From: an uncultured Ellagibacter sp.
Lineage (GTDB): Bacteria > Actinomycetota > Coriobacteriia > Coriobacteriales > Eggerthellaceae
Length of the DNA: 64,000 nt
Direction: 5' to 3'
Assembly (NCBI RefSeq): GCF_934643285.1
Contig: NZ_CAKUBT010000005.1
Coordinates: 1 to 64,000 of the forward strand
The notes under the pieces are model-generated. The model did not search any database, was not told where the DNA came from, and was given only the letters and a program-made list of their open reading frames with translations. Position numbers and translations under genes: made by a program. This document shows, piece by piece, positions 44,855-52,369 of this stretch (position 1 is the stretch's first letter; every line of letters starts with the position of its first letter).

Positions 44855-47695
44855 CTAGCCTCTCATCGCTTCAACGTTCAGAATGATCTTCGCCATCTGC
44901 GCGCGGCTCGCGCTGTCGTGCGGGCAAAGCGACCTGGTGCCGTCGAGATTATCGACGCCCGAGATCACGCCGTTGGCAAGCGCCCACTTGATCGAGCTCG
45001 TCGCGAAACTGGAGACATCGGCCCAGTCGGTGATCCCCTCCTCGCTCGGCTCAGCGTCGACCCCGGCAATGCCGCAGCTCTTGGCGTAGCGCATCATAAC
45101 GACGGCAAGTTCCTCGCGCGTAATCTCGCGGTTGGGCTGCATCTCGCCCTTGCCATCGACACCCGTGAGGATGCCGTTAGCGTAGGCCCAGTTCATAGCC
45201 TTCGTGTAGAAAGCGCCGCTTTCCACGTCGGGGAAGGGCGTCTTGTTGACGGAGTTCGCATCCGACGAGTTGTCGGCATCCGTCAGGGAGCCCGTTGGAC
45301 ACGCGCGGTACAGAATGGTCGCAACCTGCGCACGCGTCAGGGCATCATTGGGGCCGAAGTACCCGGTCGGCGTGCCGTCGGCATTCTTGTAGCCGGTCAG
45401 GTAGCCGTACTTCGCTGCCTCGTACACGTAATCGGTATACCATTCGGAACCATTGCGTGGCACGTCGATGAACTCGGCAACGTCATAGGTCTGGCGCACG
45501 ATTTCGAACGTCGCCGTCGCTTTGCCTTCGTAGCGGCCGATGCCGGCAGCGGTGATGGTCGCCGTACCCAGGGTCTCGTTGTCAACGATGGACATCACGT
45601 AGTCGACGCTCTGAACGAGCAGCGTATTGCCCAGCATGAGGTTCACCACAGGAATGACCGGCTGGCCCATGTACACGTAGCTCGCGGCAAGCCCAACGAA
45701 CTTCGCTGAGCTCATGTCGATCTTGCCCTCGGAGGGATCGGGCTCGACCTCGTTCGCCTTCACCTTGAACGTCTTCTCGGCAGTGCCACGGTAATCACCC
45801 ATGCCGGTGAGAACGACGCGACCCGTGCCGGGAGCGTCGTTGCCCTCCACGACGTAGGTATAGTCGGTGCCCTCGGTCAGCTTCACGCGACCCTGGTAAT
45901 AGGCGCGCGGCTCGATCACGATCGGCTCGCCCTCGTAGACGTAGGACGATTTCACGTTGTAAATAGCAACATTGGCCATGTCGTAGCAAATCTTGAACGA
46001 CACGGGAAGGAACCCGACGTAGTCGCCGATTCCCTTGACGAGCGCCGTGGCCTCGCCCACCTTCACGTTGTGAGAATAGGTGACCGTGTAGTCTTTGCCC
46101 AGCTCAAGCGTCTTCTCACCATCGCGAATAGTCAGAAGCGGCTCAACGGCATCGCCTGTGTACATCTGGTCGGCGACAGGGTCGGCCGTGCAGCTGCGAA
46201 TCGACGAGGTGTTGTCATTGTTGAAATTCTTGATCGCGTACTCGACGGCCGCCGCAGCGTCAATCGCGCCATGGCTTCCGCTCACAACGCCGTTGTAGTC
46301 GGGCTTGGTGCGGTCGATCGACCCCTTCACCGACGTCGCGGTCTCGTACACCGCTGTCTTTGCCTCGTCAACCGACAGCGAGGGCTCCACGCTCCAAAGA
46401 AGCGCAAAGATGCCCGCCACCAGGGGAGACGCCATCGACGTGCCGCTCAGGAAATAATAGGAGCTCTTGGAGTTGTTGTAAGTCGAGTAGATGTTCACGC
46501 CCGGCGCGGAGATGTCTTTGAACTCGTTGTAGTCGGACCATTTGACATTGCCGCCGTTCTTATCGAGCGCCGTCACGGAAACGCACGCGTCGAAATCGGA
46601 AGGATACGACGCATCGGTGAGTGGGTTGCCCCAGTCGTCGCCATTGCCGCCAGCCGCCACGGTGACGATGTCGTAATCGCTGGCGGCCTTGTTGATGAGA
46701 GACTCGAACAGCTTGTCGCCCTCATCGAGCCCGTAGCCGCCGAGGCTCATGTTGATCACATGGAGCCCCTCGACCTTGCCCAGGGACACGAGGTCGAACA
46801 GGTACTCGTACGCCTCGGCGAGCGTCGAAGTCTCGCAGCCAGGATCGTTCGAGTCGTCGAAGACCTTGATGGGAAGCACGCGCGCATTGAACGAAGCGCC
46901 CGCGATGCCCTTGGCATTGTTCGCCTCCGCGGCAACGATGCCGGCAACGTGCGTGCCGTGTCCGTGAACGTCGCCGTTCGGGTTGTAAGGACTCGTGATG
47001 GTTCCGCGCTCAGTGTGGTTGAAGGCGTCCCACATGTTGTCGGTGTCGAGATTGGCCGCAAGGTCCTCGTGGTTCACGTAGGCGCCCGTGTCGAGCACGG
47101 CCACGGTGACCGTTCCCTCAGCACGCGCGACGTCCCATGCGTTAAGGACGTTCGAGCCGTTGCTCGCGGAATCCTTCAGGTAGTACTGGCGCGACAGGCC
47201 CTCGTCGTTAGTCGTGGTCGCGAGCGGCTCGATGGCCGACTCCCCCGACGTCCCGGCCGACGTCCCAGTGGACAGGGACTCGTCGCTGGGCACGCTGTCA
47301 ATCAGCTTGTAGGTGTAGTTCTTCTGCGCATAGCTCACGTAAGGCAAGCGGGAAACCGCCTCGATTGCCTGGTCAACCGTGCGATCGGAGGAAACTTCCG
47401 CCTTCAGCACCGTACCGATTTTGCCATCATCGATGACGACCTCGCTCGACTCGACGCCCGCCGAGCGCAGCGACTGGACCGAGTCGGTCGTGAAGCCCTC
47501 GACGCTCAAACCCGAACGCGCGGTCTTCGCCTCGTCAAGAACGACGAGAATCTCGCCGCCACCTTCCCCCGCGGCGACTTCATCTGCGAAAGCAGTTGCC
47601 TGCGCCGGGAAAACCGGGAGCAAGCCCACCGCGAGCACTGCCGATACCGCAAGGCTTACAACGCCCCTGGCGCGCTCCGCCAACGATAATCTCAT
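44855..47695 (-). CDS. subtilisin-like serine protease with SLH domains
   Basis: This secreted S8 protease (946 residues) starts with a signal peptide ending near AQATAFADE. The catalytic triad is in VAVLDTGAYVNHEDL (Asp), HGHGTHVAGIVAAEA (His) and SGTSMASPLVAGI (Ser). Two or three immunoglobulin-like repeats of about 75 residues follow (each with YxGEPIVIEP or YMGQPVIPV-like starts). Three S-layer-homology modules end it: FIDVPRNGSEWYTDYVYEAA, FPDVESGAFYTKAMNWAYA and WADVSSFATSSIKWALA. SLH modules bind wall polysaccharide, so the protease is displayed on the surface. ATG at 47695 has AGGAGA upstream. Confidence 0.95.
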   Translation of the reverse strand: MRLSLAERARGVVSLAVSAVLAVGLLPVFPAQATAFADEVAAGEGGGEILVVLDEAKTARSGLSVEGFTTDSVQSLRSAGVESSEVVIDDGKIGTVLKAEVSSDRTVDQAIEAVSRLPYVSYAQKNYTYKLIDSVPSDESLSTGTSAGTSGESAIEPLATTTNDEGLSRQYYLKDSASNGSNVLNAWDVARAEGTVTVAVLDTGAYVNHEDLAANLDTDNMWDAFNHTERGTITSPYNPNGDVHGHGTHVAGIVAAEANNAKGIAGASFNARVLPIKVFDDSNDPGCETSTLAEAYEYLFDLVSLGKVEGLHVINMSLGGYGLDEGDKLFESLINKAASDYDIVTVAAGGNGDDWGNPLTDASYPSDFDACVSVTALDKNGGNVKWSDYNEFKDISAPGVNIYSTYNNSKSSYYFLSGTSMASPLVAGIFALLWSVEPSLSVDEAKTAVYETATSVKGSIDRTKPDYNGVVSGSHGAIDAAAAVEYAIKNFNNDNTSSIRSCTADPVADQMYTGDAVEPLLTIRDGEKTLELGKDYTVTYSHNVKVGEATALVKGIGDYVGFLPVSFKICYDMANVAIYNVKSSYVYEGEPIVIEPRAYYQGRVKLTEGTDYTYVVEGNDAPGTGRVVLTGMGDYRGTAEKTFKVKANEVEPDPSEGKIDMSSAKFVGLAASYVYMGQPVIPVVNLMLGNTLLVQSVDYVMSIVDNETLGTATITAAGIGRYEGKATATFEIVRQTYDVAEFIDVPRNGSEWYTDYVYEAAKYGYLTGYKNADGTPTGYFGPNDALTRAQVATILYRACPTGSLTDADNSSDANSVNKTPFPDVESGAFYTKAMNWAYANGILTGVDGKGEMQPNREITREELAVVMMRYAKSCGIAGVDAEPSEEGITDWADVSSFATSSIKWALANGVISGVDNLDGTRSLCPHDSASRAQMAKIILNVEAMRG

Positions 47696-47833
47696 GCGTG
47701 TTCTCCTGTTCACTCATCTGAATCGTCTCGCACGGGCGAGCCCCGCCCCGAAAAGACGGAGCCCGCCCGATGTATCTCATTGCCGCAAGAACCGATTATA
47801 CGGTCCCTTCCCTGAGCTTTTGGTTCTCAGCTC

Positions 47834-48130
47834 CTAAAACTTGTTGTCTATCAGCAGCTTGTATGTCGTCACCAGCACCTTCGCTGCCTCGACGCGAGCG
47901 GTCTCGCCGTCGGGGTTGTCCGCGAACGTCGTCTCGTTGGCGGCTGCACCGTCAGGCTCCTCGCCGTTCACCATGCGATAGAGCACGAGCGCAAGCTGGC
48001 CGCGTGTGAGCGAATCATAGGCGCCAAACATAATCGGGGCGCCGCCGTCCTCGGGGGTGTATCCGCCCATGAGCCCCAGGTCAACCGCCTCATAGACCAC
48101 GAAGGAGAACCATTCGCCCGAGCGCGGCAC
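47834..48130 (-). pseudogene. 5'-truncated SLH-domain gene
   Basis: The open frame starts in the middle of an SLH module at VPRSGEWFSFVVYEAVDLG and continues through a second partial module to a stop at 47834. A stop codon (TAA) lies seven codons upstream in frame, in AT-rich sequence with no signal peptide, domain or ribosome site. It corresponds to only the C-terminal end of a surface protein, probably left by a deletion whose breakpoint is near 48130. A translation product of about 98 residues is possible but unlikely to be functional. Confidence 0.7.
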
Positions 48131-48585
48131 ATTCTTCAGTTGAGATAATTATATGGGATTTAGTTTATTTTGAAAGAGGGATATAGTGAATCAAGAATTA
48201 TTAGAAACCGCATGTTTCCCACTTAGCAAAAAGCGGATCCAACCCTTCCAGCGGACGATGCCCCCCAGCACGCGACGCCCTCCTGGCTCCGCCGTCTCCG
48301 CACGCAACCCCGCCAAGGCGATCCATCTTCTCGATTACTTCCTAACGAAGGAGGTCGCGGGATCGCGTGCGGAGATGGGCGGCAAAGCAAAGCGAATCTC
48401 CCAGCCCCCGCCCCATCCGCAGAAGGCGGATCGCCCGCCCCCCTGCCACACTCTCGTCATACCCCAAGCCCCCGCCACTTCGTGGTCAACTGGACGAGTT
48501 GTGCGCCGCGACGAGAACGGATTCTCGCAAAAAAGCAACGGGGACAGGGCGGGATGAAGCACCCGACCCCTGCCACAGCAGCGCC
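48131..48585. other. gene-free segment: AT-rich stretch and dispersed repeat
   Basis: 48131-48235 is AT-rich compared with everything around it and lies at the deletion breakpoint of the SLH remnant. The rest is GC-rich without a credible gene and contains the 52-bp repeat described next. Confidence 0.6.
48458..48509 (+). repeat. 52-bp direct repeat, left copy
   Basis: 49 of 52 bases match 56725-56776 in the same orientation; both contain CCACTTCGTGGTCAACTGGA and then CGAGTTGTGCG. The two copies bracket the regulator-to-MFS cassette. Confidence 0.9.
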
Positions 48586-49821
48586 CTAGACTTCCATCTC
48601 GCGGAAAAGCGACATGAGATCCTTTTGGGAGTGAACCCCCGCCTTCTTGTAAATGCTGTAGATATGGCTTTTCACCGTGGCGGTTCCAATGGAAAGCTCC
48701 TCGGCAATCGGTCGCGCCGTCTTGCCAGCGAGAAGCGGCACCAGAATCTCGCCCTCACGCTGGGAAAGTTTGTACTTGCCGCAAAAACGTTTGCACAGCG
48801 AATCCATTGTCGAGGCGGAACGCGCCTCTTCAGCGCTCACCAACGTGATCTCGCTCGGCACAAGCGAGATATAGGGGGATGAGGCAAATTTCGAATAATA
48901 GGCGTTCAACTGCGCAAACAGCCTCTTTACCACAGGGCTTTCCATCACATCGCGCTTGGCGACGAACCCGACTTCGAGATAGTACGGTTCCTTCATCGGC
49001 ACGACGACCGTCCCCTGCGCGCCGCTATCGACGATATGGTGGAACGCAGGAACGACCGTAATCGCCTGCCCCTTTTGAACCACCTGGTAGCGAAAGAGGC
49101 TATCCGCCGTCACCATGTAAATCGACGCCTTGCCGAACACCTTCTCGCACACGCGTTGGATATCGCCGCCCGAAACAACAAGGGGATATGACAAGATATC
49201 CGACTTGCTCAGAGAGGTCTTGCCCGCGAGGTCGGAGTCCGCAGGAACCATAACTTCGTCGTAGCTCTCAAGATACGGTTGGAACGCGAATCCCCTCGCG
49301 TACAATCGCTCGAGCAACTCCGAGTTGCGCTCCGTGTCCGTGCTGAAAAGACACAGCAAGCCTAACGCAAGGGCATCTTGCTGCGCCTCATCGGCAGCAA
49401 GAAGGGAATCGGCTATCTCTTCGTTGTCGCACTGGAAGAAGCGCGCGCTGGCGAAAGCTTCCTCGATGCTGTCCGTCAAAGGCGAAAAAAGCGCCGCATC
49501 GAAGGCGATGTTGTTTAGATAGAGGAGAAGGAGATCGCTCGTGCCGTTTTCCAAATCGCTCGACTGAATCCTCGCAACGCGCGCCTTCATCTCCTGCTCA
49601 AGCGCGAGAATCTCCTTGGCGTCATCGAGAAGGGCCTCGCCGAAACGCGTCAGGGCCATACCGTTGGGCTTCTTAGAGAAAAGCGTGCACCCCAGCTCCG
49701 ATTCGAGGACGGAGATCGAGCGGCTCATCCCCTGCGGGGAAATGAAATCAGCGGCAGCGGCGGCCCCGATCGACCCCTTTTCCGCAACGTCAACGAAATG
49801 CTTCAAGTACGTTGTCTGCAT
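48586..49821 (-). CDS. hybrid LysR/LuxR transcriptional regulator
   Basis: The protein (411 residues) carries two DNA-binding domains. Residues 1-62 are a LysR-type helix-turn-helix (TYLKHFVDVAEKGSIGAAAA, then SRSISVLESELGCTLF). Residues about 90-330 resemble the LysR periplasmic-binding-like effector domain. The last 60 residues are a LuxR/GerE helix-turn-helix (LSQREGEILVPLLAGKT, IGTATVKSHIYSIYKKAGV). LysR proteins normally end after the effector domain. No membrane helices are seen. Position next to the transhydroxylase-like operon suggests that it senses the substrate and controls the cassette; this is inference. Confidence 0.85.
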   Translation of the reverse strand: MQTTYLKHFVDVAEKGSIGAAAAADFISPQGMSRSISVLESELGCTLFSKKPNGMALTRFGEALLDDAKEILALEQEMKARVARIQSSDLENGTSDLLLLYLNNIAFDAALFSPLTDSIEEAFASARFFQCDNEEIADSLLAADEAQQDALALGLLCLFSTDTERNSELLERLYARGFAFQPYLESYDEVMVPADSDLAGKTSLSKSDILSYPLVVSGGDIQRVCEKVFGKASIYMVTADSLFRYQVVQKGQAITVVPAFHHIVDSGAQGTVVVPMKEPYYLEVGFVAKRDVMESPVVKRLFAQLNAYYSKFASSPYISLVPSEITLVSAEEARSASTMDSLCKRFCGKYKLSQREGEILVPLLAGKTARPIAEELSIGTATVKSHIYSIYKKAGVHSQKDLMSLFREMEV

Positions 49822-49890
49822 AGCTCCCCCTCAGTAAAACACCAAAGGCCATCTTACTATGAAAGCAAAGACGAGCGACAAAAACGAGTC

Positions 49891-49920
49891 AGGGCGCAGC
49901 TCGCATCTGAACTGCGCCCT
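49891..49920 (-). terminator. terminator after the DASS transporter gene
   Basis: A 9-bp stem AGGGCGCAG/CTGCGCCCT with a 12-base loop is followed on the minus strand by GACTCGTTTTTG. It separates the regulator gene from the upstream operon. Confidence 0.65.
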
Positions 49921-50036
49921 TAATCCAGATTAGGTTGAAGCAACCCGGGTCAAATCAGGCAGACCCGTGGGAATGCCAAGGCAGATTGGGAAAGCCAAGC
50001 TCTGGCCAAGCCAGTCAGCCAAGGTTGGCCGAATCG

Positions 50037-51449
50037 CTAGGCGAGGCCCATCAAAGCTGCCGTCGCAGGAGTGAGCGTGACCGTGATGATCACCATCACC
50101 AAACTGGGCGCCCAACCAACTTTCACCATGTCGCCGAAGGAGAAGTACTTGCGGTTGCTGGAGTAGGACAATAGCGGCACGCCATCGAGCGGAAGCATGA
50201 GGGCGATCGCCGACCACCAGGCCACCATCGCGCAGGTTGCGGCAATCGAGCCACCCATTCCGCCGATGATCGTCGCGAACGGCACGGCGATCAGGCCGGC
50301 GCACGCGGGACCTGCGGGGATGACGTTGTGCAGGATGCAGCCGATCACGGACAGAACGACCATAGTCACCACGAGCGGCCATGCGGTCATCGGCGCCATC
50401 ACGGTGCTCACGACCCATTCCATAGCACCCGTGATGGAAAGCGCCGCCACGAGAACGTTCACAGCCATCATGAGCAGCATCATGCCCCAAGGGCTGTCAG
50501 TCAGGAAGTCGTCGAAGCGGATGGCCTCGATGCCGGGGAAGAACATGAAGCCGAGGGCGATAAGGCTCACGACCGTGATGTTGATCTCGGGAATCCAGGA
50601 GCTCGCAATCCACACGACAAGCGTGATCAGCATGACAGCGATGCCACCGACCTCATGGCGAGGAAGTTTCGGCAGCTCCTCGGCGCGCTTGACGCCGGAA
50701 TCAACTGCGCTTTGGGAGAGCGCTTCGGGCTTGAAGATCTTGATGAGCGCGAACCAGCCCGCAGGGATGGTGATGACTGCCAGGGGCACACCGAACGCCA
50801 TCCACTGGATGAAGCTGATAGACACGCCGAAGTTCTGCTCGATGAGCGTCATGGCGAGCACATTGATGATGCAGCCCGAAGGCGTCATGGCACCGCCGAT
50901 TGCCGCCGCCCACGGAATGCCAATAGCGATGCATTTCGCGAACGCCGACTTGCCTCCGGTGGGTGTGTTGTTCGCATCGAGCACGCCGTAGGCAATCGGA
51001 AGCATAACGGCACACAGGGGCAGGTTGTCCATGAGCGTCGAGATCAGCGCCGTGACCACCATGAAGCCAAGCAGCACGCGGGAAGAGCTCGTGCCCGCCC
51101 ACTTCAAGATCATGCCCGTGAGGCGCGTCGCGATGGACGAGCGGCCCACGAAGCATGCGAACGCGAAGCAGCACAGGTAGAAGATAATCGCGTTGTTAAT
51201 CGATGCCGACCACGTTTGGTCAGGCGTCAATATTCCGAGCAACGGCAGCAAGCCGACCATTGCCCAGCCGGTAATCGCGATCGGCATGACCTCGGTGACC
51301 CAGAAGATAATGGACACGAGGAAGATGACGAGAGCGAGTTTCCCCTGGCCAGTAAGGCCATCGGGCGTTGGAGCAACAGCCACTAGCCCGATAACGATCA
51401 ATCCAACAAGCACGATCAGGAAACGAACGAGAGCGCTTTTCTGCTTCAT
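50037..51449 (-). CDS. DASS/SLC13 family anion transporter
   Basis: This 470-residue permease has about twelve hydrophobic segments. SMSTLMDNLPLCAVMLPIAYG-like sequence (here TLMDNLPLCAVMLPIA) and GGAMTPSGCIINVLAM near residue 185, and HNVIPAGPACAGLIAVP late in the protein, resemble the two SNT-type substrate and sodium motifs of this family. Members import dicarboxylates, citrate, sulfate or other organic anions. ATG at 51449 follows GGGAGG. Downstream of the transhydroxylase-like subunits, it may import their substrate. Confidence 0.87.
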   Translation of the reverse strand: MKQKSALVRFLIVLVGLIVIGLVAVAPTPDGLTGQGKLALVIFLVSIIFWVTEVMPIAITGWAMVGLLPLLGILTPDQTWSASINNAIIFYLCCFAFACFVGRSSIATRLTGMILKWAGTSSSRVLLGFMVVTALISTLMDNLPLCAVMLPIAYGVLDANNTPTGGKSAFAKCIAIGIPWAAAIGGAMTPSGCIINVLAMTLIEQNFGVSISFIQWMAFGVPLAVITIPAGWFALIKIFKPEALSQSAVDSGVKRAEELPKLPRHEVGGIAVMLITLVVWIASSWIPEINITVVSLIALGFMFFPGIEAIRFDDFLTDSPWGMMLLMMAVNVLVAALSITGAMEWVVSTVMAPMTAWPLVVTMVVLSVIGCILHNVIPAGPACAGLIAVPFATIIGGMGGSIAATCAMVAWWSAIALMLPLDGVPLLSYSSNRKYFSFGDMVKVGWAPSLVMVIITVTLTPATAALMGLA

Positions 51450-51528
51450 CGCGCATCGCCTCCCATCGTTTGCGAAGCCCAAGTAACCCCTTTGCACATA
51501 ACTATCCTCCTTGTTTAACCGATTGGTT

Positions 51529-52350
51529 TTATGCCAGCGATTTCATGAACACGTCGTCGAACACGACATCGTCTGAGGTCGAGTCGGCGTCGAGGGTTGC
51601 GGGCTCGTAGCCTTCAGCCTCGATGTGCACCTTGCAGCGAGATTTCGCCGAGCCCTCGTACTTGAAGTCACCGAACTCGTCGGTCTCAAGCTCGGCAACC
51701 TGGTTGCCCGATTCGTCGACGATCTGCACCTTCGCGCCGATGAGAACCTCGTTCGCCTCGCGATCGGCGACCGTTCCGGCGATAAAGCGCTCAGCAGGGC
51801 GGTTGATGTAGAGCACGTGCGACCCCTTGCCTTCGAGGGCCTCAGCGACCTGCGCATCATCGAGCTCGTCGGCGAAATCTTCCACATCGCCATAGCGCAG
51901 GGCACCCGTTGCGCACGCATCGACGCAGCGCGGAGCCTCCCAGCCATCGTCGAGCAGATGCGCGCAGCCCGTGCACTTTTGCGGCAGGTCGAGCGCCTCG
52001 TTGTAGTAAATCATCCCAAGTGGGCACGCATCGACCAGCTCGCGATGGCCGCGAGCCTTCTCGGGATCGATGAGGACAATGCCGTCCTCGCGGCGATATA
52101 CCGACCCGTCGGAGACAGCGTTCATGCACTCGGCGTTATCACACATGCCGCAAAACGTCGGCGTGTAATCGACCGAGACAACGGGCACCCGCCCGCGCTC
52201 CTTCTGATCGACCTTGCACCAAAACTGACCCGTCATCGGCTGCGGCGCGGCAATCGGGCGCCAGTCGTTGTCGCAGTGCTCGTCCTTGCAGGCGATCTGG
52301 CAGTTGAAGCACCCGTTGCAGCGGTCCAGATCGACAATGATCGATTTCAT
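51529..52350 (-). CDS. Fe-S subunit of a transhydroxylase-like molybdoenzyme (AthS-like)
   Basis: The 273-residue protein transfers electrons or supports the large subunit. It has a ferredoxin-type N-terminus (CNGCFNCQIAC, Cys11/14/17/21), a second set CGMCDNAECMNAV in which the usual fourth cysteine is absent, and a third set CPLGMIYYNE...CTGCAHLLDDG...CVDACATGA. REDGIVLIDPEKARGHREL and the missing fourth cysteine match my recollection of the small subunit of pyrogallol-phloroglucinol transhydroxylase. The last 80 residues form a Cna/carboxypeptidase-regulatory-like beta domain (IGAKVQIVDESGNQVAELET), also found in that enzyme and absent from most ferredoxin subunits. It lies 19 bp after the large-subunit gene. 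Confidence 0.88.
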   Translation of the reverse strand: MKSIIVDLDRCNGCFNCQIACKDEHCDNDWRPIAAPQPMTGQFWCKVDQKERGRVPVVSVDYTPTFCGMCDNAECMNAVSDGSVYRREDGIVLIDPEKARGHRELVDACPLGMIYYNEALDLPQKCTGCAHLLDDGWEAPRCVDACATGALRYGDVEDFADELDDAQVAEALEGKGSHVLYINRPAERFIAGTVADREANEVLIGAKVQIVDESGNQVAELETDEFGDFKYEGSAKSRCKVHIEAEGYEPATLDADSTSDDVVFDDVFMKSLA

Positions 52351-52369
52351 GTGATTCTCCCCCATCCTC

